A DNA stretch of 64,000 nucleotides from Bacteroidota bacterium (GTDB lineage: Bacteria; Bacteroidota; Bacteroidia; Chitinophagales; Chitinophagaceae), in the NCBI GenBank assembly GCA_018267705.1, contig JAFDXX010000004.1:496001-560000 (forward strand). The letters are read 5' to 3'. Numbering within the stretch: the first letter of the stretch is position 1; each line of letters opens with the position of its first letter. The notes beneath the pieces were generated by a model. It worked only from the letters and a program-made list of their open reading frames with translations. It searched no databases and was not told where the DNA came from. Of the stretch, positions 1-9,067 are shown piece by piece. A program made the translations under genes and the position numbers.

Positions 1-1546
1 CACTTGCAGCATTTAATTTCATGGTACAACTTCCTAAAGTAATCATGCTGGTGTTGAGTGAAAGATCTTTATTTTCTAATTGTTTTAAATAACGCATCAT
101 TTGGCTTTCACTATGATGTGTGTTGAAAATAGGATGCGTTAAAAATGAAGAAATTCTTGTTGCAAACGATGGGATATTGGTTAAAATATCATTGCTGTTG
201 AATTCTATTTCTGCTTCGTTTTTTCCTAAACTTTCGGCAAATACATATACAATATCTAATACGTCTTTTTGTGTAGTAGTTTCATCAATTGAAATTCCAA
301 TGTATTCGTTATTAAAATATCTGAAGTTTATATTATGTTTTTCTGCTATATGTTTTATTGCTGAAACAGAAGCTTTAATTTTTAAAGTATCGAAGAAAAA
401 TTTATTTTCATTTTCAAACCCTAATTTTTGTAAACTTTTACTTAATACATTGGCTAAAGTTGCAATACGTTTTGCAATATTTTTTAAACCTTCGGGACCA
501 TGATATACTGCATACATAGCAGCCATATTTGCCAATAGGGCTTGTGCTGTACAAATATTTGAAGTTGCTTTTTCACGTTTAATATGTTGTTCGCGTGTTT
601 GTAAAGCCATGCGTAAGGCACGGTTATTTTGAGCATCAATACTAATGCCTATAATTCTGCCGGGAATACCGCGTTTAAATTCCTCTTTTGTTGCAAAAAA
701 TGCAGCGTGTGGACCACCATAACCTAATGGTACACCGAAACGTTGTGCAGCGCCAACTGCAACATCGGCACCTAATTCTGCGGGAGAAGTTAATAAGGTT
801 AATGCTAACAAATCTGTTGCCATTACAACGTAACCGTTTATGGCATGAACGTTATTTATAAAATTTTTGTAATCGTCAATATTTCCGTTGTTGTTAGGGT
901 ATTGAATAATTGCACCAAAATAATTTTCATCAATTTTTATGGTTTTATAATCACCAAAAACCAATTCAATATTTATTGGTGTGGCACGAGTAATTAATAA
1001 ATTTTTTGTTTGCGGAAAAATATTTTCATCAATAAAAAACTTTTTTTTCTTTTCTGTATCTCCGTTATGAAATAGCATTGCCATTGCTTCTGCGGCTGCG
1101 GTAGCTTCATCTAATAAAGAAGCGTTGGCTATAGGTAAACCCGTTAAATCGCATACCATTGTTTGATAGTTTAATAAACTTTCTAAACGCCCTTGTGATA
1201 TTTCGGCTTGGTAGGGTGTGTATTGTGTGTACCATCCCGGATTTTCAAAAACATTTCTAAGAATTACACTTGGTGTAATAGTGTTGTAATAGCCTTGACC
1301 TATGTATGTTTTATATAATTTATTTTTTTGTGCAACCGTTTTTAATTCACTCAAATATTCTGCTTCGCTTTGTGCTGCAGGTAATTTTAAATTGTGTTGT
1401 AAACGAATGGCAGGCGGAATTGTTTTATTAATTAACTCATCTAAACTGTTTACGCCAATTGTTTGCAACATTTGGGTAGTACTTGTTTTATTGGGGCCAA
1501 TATGCCTTGCTTGAAATTCATTGTGCTGATGCTCGAACAAATTCAT
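1..1546 (-). CDS. gcvP: Glycine dehydrogenase (glycine cleavage P protein), N-terminal half, cut by window edge
   Basis: P protein of the glycine cleavage system: a PLP enzyme that decarboxylates glycine and passes the aminomethyl group to lipoylated H protein. About 515 residues are visible, roughly half of the usual ~950. The start reads MNLFEHQHNEFQARHIGP, where the FxxRHIGP motif is typical of GcvP, followed by the LPIANASLLDEATAAAEAM region. The PLP lysine lies in the C-terminal half, outside the window. The ATG at 1546 is the first in frame. The next gene, purC, is on the same strand upstream, separated by about 125 bases with no clear signal. Confidence 0.95.
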   Translation of the reverse strand, partial: MNLFEHQHNEFQARHIGPNKTSTTQMLQTIGVNSLDELINKTIPPAIRLQHNLKLPAAQSEAEYLSELKTVAQKNKLYKTYIGQGYYNTITPSVILRNVFENPGWYTQYTPYQAEISQGRLESLLNYQTMVCDLTGLPIANASLLDEATAAAEAMAMLFHNGDTEKKKKFFIDENIFPQTKNLLITRATPINIELVFGDYKTIKIDENYFGAIIQYPNNNGNIDDYKNFINNVHAINGYVVMATDLLALTLLTSPAELGADVAVGAAQRFGVPLGYGGPHAAFFATKEEFKRGIPGRIIGISIDAQNNRALRMALQTREQHIKREKATSNICTAQALLANMAAMYAVYHGPEGLKNIAKRIATLANVLSKSLQKLGFENENKFFFDTLKIKASVSAIKHIAEKHNINFRYFNNEYIGISIDETTTQKDVLDIVYVFAESLGKNEAEIEFNSNDILTNIPSFATRISSFLTHPIFNTHHSESQMMRYLKQLENKDLSLNTSMITLGSCTMKLNAAS

Positions 1547-1670
1547 AATATATTTATATTTTATAAACTAAGTTGTTGAATGTTTGTACAATTAAGTAGG
1601 TTCATTTAAAACTTTGTTTATTGGTTGAATTTTAAAACTGCCGCAAATGTACATGCTAACAGTTATTAGT

Positions 1671-2594
1671 TTATAAGCTTTTTAAAGCATTTATAATATT
1701 GGTATAAGTTTCTTCATTGCTTAATGCTTTTGGAACAAATTTTTGCCCAATAATTTTTTCGTACAGTTCAATGTATTTTTTAGAAATGGTGTCAATCCAT
1801 TCATCACTCATTGTTGGAATGGTTTGTCCTTCTTTTCCCATAAAGTTGTTGGCAATTAACCATTCGCGTACAAATTCTTTACTTAGTTGTTTTTGCTTTT
1901 CTCCTTTAATTTGCCTTTGTTCAAAACCATCGGCATAAAAATATCTTGATGAATCGGGTGTGTGAATTTCATCCATTAAATAAATCTCCTTTCCAATTTT
2001 TCCAAATTCGTATTTAGTATCAACTAAAATTAAACCTTGTTGGGCTGCAATTTGTTTTCCTTTTTCAAATAATTGTCGTGTATATTTTTCTAATATGTTC
2101 CATTCATCTTCTGTTGCTAACCCTTGTTTAATTATTTCTGTTTTGCTAATATCTTCATCGTGCCCTTTGCTTGCTTTGGTGCTTGGTGTAATAATTGGTG
2201 TTGGAAAATAATCATTTTCTTTTAAGCCATCGGGCATAACTTCTCCGCATAAAACCCTTGATCCGCTTGCATAAGTACGCCATGCATGTCCTGTTACATT
2301 TCCACGAATTACCATTTCAATTTTAAATGGTTCGCATTTTTTTCCTATAGAAACATTGGGTGCTGGGGTGGATAATAACCAATTAGGACATATACTTTTT
2401 GTGGCATTAAGCATATAGGTTGCAATCTGATTAAGTACTTGTCCTTTATGTGGAATGGGTTTGGGCAAAATAACATCAAACGCAGAGATACGATTACTGG
2501 CAACCATTATTAAAATATTGTTAGGTAAATAATACACATCTCTTACTTTACCTTTATAAAAATTAAGTTGATTGGGGAAATGAAATGTTTGCAT
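1671..2594 (-). CDS. purC: SAICAR synthase (phosphoribosylaminoimidazole-succinocarboxamide synthase)
   Basis: Purine biosynthesis enzyme joining CAIR and aspartate with ATP to form SAICAR in the cytoplasm. The 307-residue length fits the longer (yeast ADE1-like) PurC type rather than the ~237-residue bacterial type. Motifs seen are the N-terminal GKVRDVYYL nucleotide-binding turn, SNRISAFDVILP, the substrate signature LILVDTKYEFG, and DEIHTPDSSRYF. It stands alone, divergent from the TonB receptor at 2743, with a 148-base AT-rich shared upstream region. Family assignment is firm. Confidence 0.96.
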   Translation of the reverse strand: MQTFHFPNQLNFYKGKVRDVYYLPNNILIMVASNRISAFDVILPKPIPHKGQVLNQIATYMLNATKSICPNWLLSTPAPNVSIGKKCEPFKIEMVIRGNVTGHAWRTYASGSRVLCGEVMPDGLKENDYFPTPIITPSTKASKGHDEDISKTEIIKQGLATEDEWNILEKYTRQLFEKGKQIAAQQGLILVDTKYEFGKIGKEIYLMDEIHTPDSSRYFYADGFEQRQIKGEKQKQLSKEFVREWLIANNFMGKEGQTIPTMSDEWIDTISKKYIELYEKIIGQKFVPKALSNEETYTNIINALKSL

Positions 2595-2742
2595 TTGTCA
2601 AAATAACATTGCAATTATTAAAATAAATATATTAGGGTTGCGTTTTTTATAAACAGTTTTTTATTTATGTGAAGAAATATTTTTTTTATAAGAACTTAAT
2701 AATCACTATTTTGCTATACAATTCCAAACAAAAATTGCTATT

Positions 2743-5589
2743 ATGAGAAAACTTACAAGCCTTGCATGTTTATTTGTGTTTTTAACTTTATGTAGTTTTT
2801 CCCTTTCAGCACAAACCGTAGTTAGTGGTTCTGTAAAGAACAGTAAATCAAAAGAATCGGTTGCTGCAGTATCTGTAACTGTTAAAGGAGGTACAACAGG
2901 AACATATACCGATGATAAAGGAAACTTTAAATTTACCACCTCGCAAAAACCTCCCTTCACTTTAGTTATTTCATCAGTTGGTTATAAAACCCAAGAAGTA
3001 ACATTTTCAGGAAGTAACTTAAATATTAATTTAGATGTTGCGTATGAATTAGGAGACGAAGTTGTTGTTGCTGCTTCTCGTGTGGCAGAAAGAATTCTAG
3101 AATCTCCTGTTTCTATTGAAAGAGTAAGCTCAACAGCTATAAAAAACACTCCTGCAACCAATTATTACGATATGTTAGGTAATCTAAAAGGAGTAGATGT
3201 TACTACCTCAGGATTTGCCTTTAAAAGTATTAGTACACGTGGTTTTAACGGAAGCGGTAATTTACGTTTAAACCAAATTGTAGATGGAATGGATAACCAA
3301 GCTCCAGGTTTAAATTTTTCTGTGGGTAGTGTAATTGGTTTAACTGAGTTAGATGTAGATAATATGGAGTTATTGTCAGGTGCATCTTCTGCTTTATATG
3401 GCTCTGGTGGTATGAACGGTACCTTATTAATAAATAGTAAAAATCCTTTTAAATATCAAGGTTTAAGTTTTCAGATAAAAGAAGGTGTAAACAATGTAGA
3501 TAGCTATCAACGACCATTAAACTTATACTCAGACTGGGCTTTACGTTGGGGTAAAAAAGTATCTGAAAAATTTGCATTTAAAATTGGTGCAGAATTCATG
3601 CAGGCAAAAGAATGGTTAGCTAATAATCAAGGTAATTATTACAGACCCAGCCCTCCGGCTACAGGAAAACCTTTTGGTGGTGTTGTTGCAGGAGATAGAA
3701 ATTCTGATCCTAATTATGATGGGGTGAATGTTTACGGAGATGAAACAACAAGTAGTTTATCAAATGTAGCTGCTTCTGTAAGAGCTGCTGCTGCTGCTGC
3801 TGGTGGCCCAACTTTATTACCAACTTTAGACGGTGCTGCTTCTGTTTTTACTTTAGCACAATATCAAACTTTATTTACAGGTGCATTAGCACCTCTTGCA
3901 AGTTATGCTCCTATTTTATACGGATCAAGTGCTGCTAGAAATTACTTTGCCGGTCAAAATGTTAGCCGTACAGGTTATGCAGAAAAAGATTTAGTAGATC
4001 CTAATACAATAAATGTAAAATTACAAGGTGGCTTATATTATAAATTATCTTCAAATGTTGAAGCTTCTTTATCAGGTTTTTGGGGTATGGGTAATACGGT
4101 TTATACCGGTAGTGACCGTTACTCTTTAAAGAATCTGAAAATGGGTCAATATAAATTAGAAGTAAAAGGAAAAGATTGGTTTGTTAGAGCTTGGATGACT
4201 AAAGAAAATGCAGGTGACTCTTATAATGTAACTATTGCAGCCCGCTACTTTAATGAAGCATGGAAACCAAGTACAACCTGGTATCCAACATATGCAACTG
4301 CTTATAGTAGTTATGTTGCTGCCGGTTTAAATTCTGCAATGGCACATCAACAAGCAAGAGCAATAGCTGATGCGGGTAGACCAACTGGAGCTATTTACAA
4401 TAACCCATTATTCCAAAAAATAGTACAAACTCCTATTTCACAAGGTGGAGCATTATTTTTAGATAAAACAAGTTTATATGTTTTAGAAGGACAATGGAAT
4501 TTAACTAATGCTTTAAAACTTCCTAGAGGAACTGAATTCTTAGTTGGTGGTAATTGGAAAAGATATTGGTTAGATTCTCAAGGAACTTTATTTGCTGATA
4601 AAACTTCTATTAATCCCGGAAAAATTAAAATTGATGATCAAGGTGCTTATGCTCAATTATCTCAAAAAATGTTTAACGACGTACTAAAACTAAGCGTTGC
4701 TGGCCGTTATGATAAAAGCACTAATTTCGATGGACGCTTTACCCCAAGAGCATCTGCTGTTATTAAATTAGCACAAGATCATAACATCCGTTTATCTTAC
4801 CAACAAGCTTATCGTTTCCCTTCAACACAAGACCAATGGATTGGTTTAGTAGTAGGTGGCGGTACTGTATTATCAGGCGGTATTCAACAAATGATTAACT
4901 ATTATGGTTTAAACTCAAACCCTGTATATAGTGCTACAGGTTCAGTTATAACATTTAATCCTTTAAAACCTGAAACAGCATCTTCATATGAAGTTGGTTA
5001 TAAAGGCTTATTTGGAAAGAAACTTTTATTTGATGTGTATGCATACATGGCAACTTATGATAATTTTATTACAAGAGTGAATGGGTTACAAGTTGGCTTT
5101 AACTCTGTACTTAACAGATCAAATACAGCTTTTAGCGTAGCACAAAACGCAAGCGGTACTGTTAAAACAAGTGGATGGGGAGCATCATTAGATTATTTAT
5201 TACCTAATAATTTTATGGTAGGTGCTAATGTTTATGGAGATAAAATCACCAGTCAACCTAGTGATCCTAACTTTGTTTCTTACTTCAATACACCTAAAAC
5301 TCGCGTAAATATTTCATTTGGAAATACAGGCTTTTTATATCAAAAAAGAATTGGATTTAATATAGTTTATAAATGGCAAGAAAGTTTTTGGTATGAAGGA
5401 AGTTTTGCTGTAGGTACTGTACCTGCATTTGGAACAGTTGATGCTCAAGCTACTTATAAATTCCCAGAAATTAAATCTCAAATTAAATTTGGTGCAACCA
5501 ATTTGTTTAACAAATACTACATTAATGGTTTTGGAAATGCACAAATTGGCGGATTATATTATGTAGCGTTTGGTTATAATATATTCTAA
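2743..5589 (+). CDS. TonB-dependent outer-membrane receptor with carboxypeptidase-regulatory-like N-terminal domain
   Basis: Outer-membrane gated channel energised by TonB-ExbBD; the substrate is unknown. Residues 1-23 form a signal peptide ending near SLSAQ. Residues about 25-105 are a CarboxypepD_reg-like beta-sandwich (GSVKNSKSKESVAAVSVTV, GTYTDDKGNFKF). A plug follows (about 115-225, with TRGFNGSGNLRLNQIVDGMD), then a long 22-strand-type barrel ending in aromatic YNIF. No SusD partner is adjacent, so a SusC glycan role is not supported; uptake of metal chelates or another small ligand is possible. An in-frame (GCT)6 run codes for alanines in a predicted loop. A strong hairpin terminator follows. 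Confidence 0.93.
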   Translation: MRKLTSLACLFVFLTLCSFSLSAQTVVSGSVKNSKSKESVAAVSVTVKGGTTGTYTDDKGNFKFTTSQKPPFTLVISSVGYKTQEVTFSGSNLNINLDVAYELGDEVVVAASRVAERILESPVSIERVSSTAIKNTPATNYYDMLGNLKGVDVTTSGFAFKSISTRGFNGSGNLRLNQIVDGMDNQAPGLNFSVGSVIGLTELDVDNMELLSGASSALYGSGGMNGTLLINSKNPFKYQGLSFQIKEGVNNVDSYQRPLNLYSDWALRWGKKVSEKFAFKIGAEFMQAKEWLANNQGNYYRPSPPATGKPFGGVVAGDRNSDPNYDGVNVYGDETTSSLSNVAASVRAAAAAAGGPTLLPTLDGAASVFTLAQYQTLFTGALAPLASYAPILYGSSAARNYFAGQNVSRTGYAEKDLVDPNTINVKLQGGLYYKLSSNVEASLSGFWGMGNTVYTGSDRYSLKNLKMGQYKLEVKGKDWFVRAWMTKENAGDSYNVTIAARYFNEAWKPSTTWYPTYATAYSSYVAAGLNSAMAHQQARAIADAGRPTGAIYNNPLFQKIVQTPISQGGALFLDKTSLYVLEGQWNLTNALKLPRGTEFLVGGNWKRYWLDSQGTLFADKTSINPGKIKIDDQGAYAQLSQKMFNDVLKLSVAGRYDKSTNFDGRFTPRASAVIKLAQDHNIRLSYQQAYRFPSTQDQWIGLVVGGGTVLSGGIQQMINYYGLNSNPVYSATGSVITFNPLKPETASSYEVGYKGLFGKKLLFDVYAYMATYDNFITRVNGLQVGFNSVLNRSNTAFSVAQNASGTVKTSGWGASLDYLLPNNFMVGANVYGDKITSQPSDPNFVSYFNTPKTRVNISFGNTGFLYQKRIGFNIVYKWQESFWYEGSFAVGTVPAFGTVDAQATYKFPEIKSQIKFGATNLFNKYYINGFGNAQIGGLYYVAFGYNIF
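3784..3801 (+). repeat. In-frame (GCT)6 trinucleotide run in receptor gene
   Basis: Six perfect GCT codons encode consecutive alanines at about residues 348-353 of the TonB receptor, in a poorly conserved region likely to be an extracellular loop. Such runs can change length by polymerase slippage without breaking the frame. Confidence 0.8.
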
Positions 5590-5612
5590 ACAAAATCTAA
5601 ATTTAATAAGTT

Positions 5613-5640
5613 AATAAACCCCGCATTTGCGGGGTTTATT
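5613..5640 (+). terminator. Rho-independent terminator after TonB receptor
   Basis: A perfect 12-bp stem (5613-5624 with 5629-5640) has an ATTT loop and a GC core CCCCGC/GCGGGG. The flanking A and T tracts make it potentially bidirectional. It lies 23 bases after the receptor stop. Confidence 0.9.
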
Positions 5641-5686
5641 ATTAGAAGTAATTAATATAATTTATACATACCACTTTAAAAATGTC

Positions 5687-5718
5687 TTAGCATTATACAG
5701 TATAATCTTATATTTTTG
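5687..5718 (+). promoter_or_regulatory. Bacteroidota-type promoter of pdhB
   Basis: The -7 element TATTTTTG (5711-5718) matches TAnnTTTG. A TTAG at 5687-5690, a one-base variant of the -33 TTTG, lies exactly 20 bases upstream. The pdhB ATG is 27 bases downstream of the -7 element. Confidence 0.6.
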
Positions 5719-5745
5719 CCCCTCAAATAAATTAATAGAATTACT

Positions 5746-6732
5746 ATGAGGTCAATTGCATTTAGAGAAGCCATTCGCGAAGCAATGAGTGAAGAAATGA
5801 GAAGAGATGATAAGGTTTTTTTAATGGGAGAAGAAGTAGCAGAATATAACGGAGCTTACAAAGTAAGCCAAGGAATGTTAGCTGAATTTGGTCCTAAACG
5901 TGTAATAGATACGCCCATTGCCGAACTAGGGTTTACTGCAGTTGGTGTAGGAGCTGCACAAAATGGATTAAAACCTATTGTTGAATTTATGACTTGGAAT
6001 TTTGCAGTATTAGCATTAGACCAAATTTTAAATACTGCAAGTAAAATGTTGGCAATGAGTGGTGGACAAATAAGTTGCCCCATTGTATTTAGAGGAGGTA
6101 ATGGAAGTGCGGGACAATTAGGTGCACAACACTCAACTGCTTTTGAAAGTTATTATGCAAATATTCCTGGTATAAAAGTAGTTTCTGCAAGTAATGGTTA
6201 CGATGCAAAAGGGTTATTAAAACAAGCCATTAGGTATGAACAAGATCCTGTAATGTTTATGGAAAGTGAATTAATGTATGGAGATAAAAGCGATGTACCC
6301 GATGAAGAATATTATATTCCCTTAGGAAAAGCCGATGTAAAAAAAACAGGAAGAGATGTAACTATTGTTTCTTATAATAAAATGATGAAAGTTGCATTAA
6401 ACGCTGCTACTGAATTAGAAAAAGAAGGTATAAGTGCAGAAGTAGTAGATTTAAGAACCATTAAACCATTAGATTGGAAAACAATTTTAGAAAGTGTAAA
6501 GAAAACAAACCGTTTAGTAATTGTAGAAGAACAATGGCCGTTTAGTAGCATAAGCTCTGAAATTACTTATCGTATACAAAAAGAAGGTTTTGATTATTTA
6601 GATGCTCCTATTAGAAGAATTTGCAGTGCCGATGCACCTATGCATTATGCACCAAACTTAGCTGCATTAGCTATTCCCAATGTCGAAGGAACAGTTAAAT
6701 TGGTAAAAGAAGTGATGTATATGAAGAAATAA
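5746..6732 (+). CDS. pdhB: Pyruvate dehydrogenase E1 component, beta subunit
   Basis: Thiamine-diphosphate-dependent 2-oxoacid dehydrogenase E1 beta subunit, which pairs with an alpha subunit to decarboxylate pyruvate and acetylate the E2 lipoyl domain. At 328 residues it is full length. It shows the N-terminal REAIREAMSEEM, VFLMGEEVAEYNGAYKVS, IDTPIAELGFTAVGVGAA and the transketolase C-domain motif VEEQWPFSS. The alpha subunit and E2 are not adjacent, so the complex is encoded at scattered sites. The specificity (pyruvate rather than branched-chain oxoacid) is inferred from overall sequence. It has its own promoter and a downstream hairpin. Confidence 0.94.
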   Translation: MRSIAFREAIREAMSEEMRRDDKVFLMGEEVAEYNGAYKVSQGMLAEFGPKRVIDTPIAELGFTAVGVGAAQNGLKPIVEFMTWNFAVLALDQILNTASKMLAMSGGQISCPIVFRGGNGSAGQLGAQHSTAFESYYANIPGIKVVSASNGYDAKGLLKQAIRYEQDPVMFMESELMYGDKSDVPDEEYYIPLGKADVKKTGRDVTIVSYNKMMKVALNAATELEKEGISAEVVDLRTIKPLDWKTILESVKKTNRLVIVEEQWPFSSISSEITYRIQKEGFDYLDAPIRRICSADAPMHYAPNLAALAIPNVEGTVKLVKEVMYMKK

Positions 6733-6748
6733 TCTTCCATTCATAATA

Positions 6749-6790
6749 AAAAATTAATGCCATCAAAATGCTTTGGTGGCATTAATTTTT
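6749..6790. terminator. Bidirectional hairpin terminator between pdhB and thioesterase
   Basis: A 14-bp perfect outer stem (6749-6762 with 6777-6790) continues inward as five more pairs including one wobble, around an ATGC loop. A and T tracts on both flanks suit termination of both converging genes. Confidence 0.85.
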
Positions 6791-6911
6791 CTATCAATAC
6801 TCACCACTATTTTTATGTGGCTTTATACTCAATAAATTTCTGGTAGAGTAGATAAAGAAATACGATAACACCAATTCAAATAATATATACAACTTATACT
6901 GTAATTAATTT

Positions 6912-7340
6912 TTATTGAAATTTATGAATAAAATTTAATGGCACTGGTACTCTTTTTTTCAAATTATAATCATAACACATCATACCTGTTTTTGCTTTGC
7001 CTGCTATCATTTTCCCCTCTTCTTTATTCAGTTCAAGTAAATAAAAAATATCAAACCCTAATTTATCAAAACCGTTGGCTATAACAGAAACCGAAACAAT
7101 ATCTCCGTAGTTTAATTCTTTTTTGTATTCAATGGCAACGTCTGCCATAATTAATCCTACACCTTCTACGTTTAATTCACTATACCCGTAATAATTTAAA
7201 AATTGTATTCTCGCTTCGTGAATGATAGATAAGAAAGAGTCGTTACCAACATGCCCGCCATAATTTAAATCGGTAATTCGTATTTGTATTGAAGTTGTAA
7301 ATGAAAATGTTTCAGGTAAGTTTATTTTAATACGTTCCAT
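6912..7340 (-). CDS. Hotdog-fold acyl-CoA thioesterase, 4HBT/YbgC-FadM type
   Basis: A 142-residue single hotdog domain predicted to hydrolyse acyl-CoA or acyl-ACP thioesters in the cytoplasm. It carries the 4HBT-like signature IRITDLNYGGHVGNDSFLSIIHEAR, where the usual catalytic aspartate position (Y.D..GH.N) is represented by TDLNYGGHVGN, and an adjacent helix. It is the last gene of a four-gene reverse-strand operon, 10 bases after rdgB. The substrate cannot be read from sequence. Confidence 0.85.
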   Translation of the reverse strand: MERIKINLPETFSFTTSIQIRITDLNYGGHVGNDSFLSIIHEARIQFLNYYGYSELNVEGVGLIMADVAIEYKKELNYGDIVSVSVIANGFDKLGFDIFYLLELNKEEGKMIAGKAKTGMMCYDYNLKKRVPVPLNFIHKFQ

Positions 7341-7350
7341 TATAAATTAT

Positions 7351-7935
7351 TTAAATGTAATTTTTAAGAAATTCAATTAATTTATCGGTAGCTTTTCTTC
7401 TGTGGCTAAAAATATTTTTTTCATCCATTGTCATTTCTGCAAAAGTTTTATTACTTCCATCCGGAATAAAAACAGGATCATATCCAAAACCACTTATGCC
7501 TTTTTGTTCGGTAATTATTTTGCCTTTACAAATTCCTTCAAAAAAATATTCTTTATTATTTAATATTAAAGAAATGACAGTTCTAAATTGTGCTGTTTTG
7601 TTTTCTTTCTCTTTTAAATTCAATAATAGTTTATCAATATTTGCTTGAAAATTTTTTGTTTCTCCTGCATAGCGTGCACTTTTTACACCGGGCTCTCCAT
7701 TTAATGATTCAACTTCTAAACCTGTGTCTTCACTAAAACAATTTTTTTGTGTTAGTTGATGTATGGAGGAGGATTTTGTAGAAGCGTTTTCTTGCAAAGT
7801 ATTATAAGGTTCAGGTATATCAATGTTTATGCCTGCTTCTTTTAAAGTAATAATATTAAAATTGTTGTTTAATACTTTTCTTATTTCATCAACCTTATGT
7901 TGATTGTTGGTTGCAAAAATGAGTGTAATATTCAT
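7351..7935 (-). CDS. rdgB: Non-canonical purine NTP pyrophosphatase (RdgB/HAM1)
   Basis: House-cleaning enzyme that hydrolyses dITP, ITP and XTP to monophosphates, keeping deaminated purines out of nucleic acids. The 194 residues match the family length. Motifs are the N-terminal FATNNQHKVDEI (nucleotide-binding T/SxNxxK), the acidic SEDTGLEVESLNGEPGVKSARYAG, and the C-terminal GFGYDPVF with SHRRKA. It overlaps the upstream acetyltransferase by four bases (ATGA), which indicates translational coupling in the operon. Confidence 0.96.
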   Translation of the reverse strand: MNITLIFATNNQHKVDEIRKVLNNNFNIITLKEAGINIDIPEPYNTLQENASTKSSSIHQLTQKNCFSEDTGLEVESLNGEPGVKSARYAGETKNFQANIDKLLLNLKEKENKTAQFRTVISLILNNKEYFFEGICKGKIITEQKGISGFGYDPVFIPDGSNKTFAEMTMDEKNIFSHRRKATDKLIEFLKNYI

Positions 7936-8459
7936 GTAGAAATTTTGTATAAAATATGTTTTTGTAAAAAATGATTTGTTGGAATAGATGGATGATTAAA
8001 TGTGTCTATAAATTGCATTCCAATTTTTTGCATTACTCTTTCAGATGGTTTATTGTGAATAGAAGTGAATGAAAAAATTTCAGTTAATTTTATTTTGTTG
8101 AATGCATAATCAAGACAAGCTGTTGCAGCTTCAGTAGCAAACCCTTTATTCCAAACAGTATTATTTAATCGCCAACCAATTTCAATGCAAGGTGTAAAAT
8201 GTGCTTCGAAAGAAGGATGCCAAAACCCTGTATAACCAATAAATTCATTTGTATCTTTTCTTTCTAAAGCAAATAATCCATAACCATACTTCTTAAAATG
8301 TTGTTCTATTTTATCTAAAAAAAGAAGTGAATCTTTAGTGTTTAAAATGTAAGGGAAGTATTGCATTATTTTGCTGTTCTGATTCATTGCAATAAAGGTT
8401 GAGGTATCAGTAGGTTTCCAATCTCTTACAATTAATCTTTCAGTTTCAAAATAAGTCAT
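7932..8459 (-). CDS. GNAT N-acetyltransferase, RimJ/RimL-like
   Basis: A 175-residue acetyl-CoA-dependent acetyltransferase. It starts with the RimJ/L-type FETERLIVRDWKPTD and has the acetyl-CoA-binding region WNKGFATEAATACLDYAF plus the late motif NKPSERVMQKIGMQF. The acceptor is unknown: a ribosomal protein N-terminus, another protein or a small molecule are all possible. It sits between the HolD-like gene and rdgB; the enterobacterial holD-rimI pair is a similar arrangement, although this protein is not closest to RimI. Confidence 0.88.
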   Translation of the reverse strand: MTYFETERLIVRDWKPTDTSTFIAMNQNSKIMQYFPYILNTKDSLLFLDKIEQHFKKYGYGLFALERKDTNEFIGYTGFWHPSFEAHFTPCIEIGWRLNNTVWNKGFATEAATACLDYAFNKIKLTEIFSFTSIHNKPSERVMQKIGMQFIDTFNHPSIPTNHFLQKHILYKIST

Positions 8460-8470
8460 CTATATAAAGA

Positions 8471-9007
8471 TTAAATGTGAAACATTTGTTTTAAACTAAG
8501 CCATAGTTTACTTTTTTCTAATTTAGCTTCTTGTGTATTTCCTTCCATTAAACTTAATGATGGAGCTATTATAAAACTGCACGCATTATGTTGTTGTATT
8601 TTATAGTTGGGCAAAACAAATGATAAATTTAATATATCTGTTGTTATACCAAATAACAAACAATAGGTGGGATTAATTTTTTGTTTAAGCTGTAAAAACG
8701 TGGTAGATTGTTTATGCAAATTAATTATAGCCACATCTCCAATATTTAATTTGCAGGCTGCTAAAATATTGGTAAGTAATTGCAGCCATTCATCTCGCAA
8801 ATGCGTAGCGGTTTCATCATTTATACAAATTGCAATATTTTTTTTATTATTTCCTAAAAAAAGTAATTCATCGGTTTTGTTATCTATAGCAGGTTCTATT
8901 GCTTTTTTTGTATTTGTATTTGCATCTTCCAATATTACTAAATGTTTGCTATACAAGTCTGCAATTGCTGTGTTAGACAAAGTAATATGCGTTAATCCGT
9001 TTTCCAT
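8471..9007 (-). CDS. Uncharacterised protein, candidate DNA polymerase III psi (HolD)-like
   Basis: A 178-residue soluble protein with no signal peptide or membrane segment and no family I can assign firmly. The middle (WLQLLTNILAACKLNIGDV) and tail (FIIAPSLSLMEGN, then KSKLWLSLKQMF) resemble the layout of gamma-proteobacterial psi subunits: a helix before a short strand, and a C-terminal 'xPSLxxLxxNxxAKxxLWxxL' segment. It is the first gene of the operon and ends 11 bases before an acetyltransferase gene. The psi assignment is my inference from pattern and context. Confidence 0.6.
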   Translation of the reverse strand: MENGLTHITLSNTAIADLYSKHLVILEDANTNTKKAIEPAIDNKTDELLFLGNNKKNIAICINDETATHLRDEWLQLLTNILAACKLNIGDVAIINLHKQSTTFLQLKQKINPTYCLLFGITTDILNLSFVLPNYKIQQHNACSFIIAPSLSLMEGNTQEAKLEKSKLWLSLKQMFHI

Positions 9008-9067
9008 TCAAATATTAACAGTTGTTAGTTTTTATTTTTTCTGTTTATTTGCATCAAATATAGTGTT

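Noticed and set aside
2706..2960. Reverse-strand ORF of 84 codons over the receptor start
   Set aside because: It overlaps the signal peptide region of a well supported gene and has no recognisable features.
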